Source: Clostridia bacterium
GTDB lineage: Bacteria; Bacillota; Clostridia; Oscillospirales; CAG-272
Direction of reading: 5' to 3'
Assembly (NCBI GenBank): GCA_017629925.1
Contig: JAGBWH010000090.1
Span: 1-6,799, forward strand
Length of the DNA stretch: 6,799 nucleotides
Position numbers and translations under genes: made by a program. The notes beneath the pieces were generated by a model that was given only the letters and a program-made list of their open reading frames with translations, ran no database searches and was not told where the DNA came from. Below are positions 6,791-6,799 of this stretch, piece after piece. Within the stretch, counting starts at the first letter, position 1. Each line of letters begins with the position of its first letter.

Positions 6791-6799
6791 CATTGCGTG

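Larger units (their letters stand above)
6501..6799. other. Intergenic region without a recognisable gene
   Basis: These 299 bases follow the stop codon of the giant gene. I see an A/T-rich stretch at 6619-6646, the hairpin at 6648-6700 and the direct repeats at 6717-6790. A weak inverted repeat of aaagaaaa and ttttcttt also lies within 6541-6591. No coding frame starts here with a plausible ribosome binding site. The open frame on the minus strand beginning at 6590 lies mostly opposite the giant gene. Confidence 0.7.

Noticed and set aside
6717..6799. CRISPR array
   Set aside because: Only two copies are visible, they are not identical, and the intervening 26 bases are partly self-complementary with the repeat, unlike a spacer. 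No cas gene is in the window. More sequence to the right could change this.

Overview
The window is almost entirely one open reading frame on the plus strand (3-6500, at least 2165 residues). It is open at the left edge, so the start codon, ribosome binding site, promoter and any signal peptide lie outside. The remaining 299 bases (6501-6799) hold a probable rho-independent terminator and a pair of 50-bp-spaced direct repeats, with no convincing gene. Residue numbers in this annotation count from the in-frame Met codon at position 60; 19 more residues are visible upstream of it.

The protein is a giant, probably secreted, modular repeat protein. In order it has: (A) an array of about 50-residue cysteine-rich units with DDGDC and CDxxCNxC motifs, entered mid-unit at the window edge; (B1) short CxxC units bounded by Gly-His or Lys-His; a cysteine-free beta domain; (B2) a second, more regular run of Gly-His-bounded CxxC units plus two variant units; a long cysteine-free and partly methionine-rich region (about 2598-3980) that I do not recognise; (C) a cysteine- and tyrosine-rich region with a clear internal duplication; a beta-rich domain; and a C-terminal PPC-like beta-sandwich that ends at the stop codon with no LPXTG signal, SLH repeat or membrane helix. 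About 25 CxxC motifs are visible, and cysteine is confined to the A, B and C modules apart from one isolated residue near 3981.

This architecture is typical, from general knowledge, of very large extracellular proteins of uncultured gut Bacillota (Clostridia and relatives). The taxonomic assignment is inference, because no rRNA or housekeeping gene is present. No enzyme active site is recognisable, so adhesion, cell-surface scaffolding or metal binding are possible roles, none of them proven by the sequence. The gene looks monocistronic or last in its operon, given the hairpin about 150 bases after the stop.
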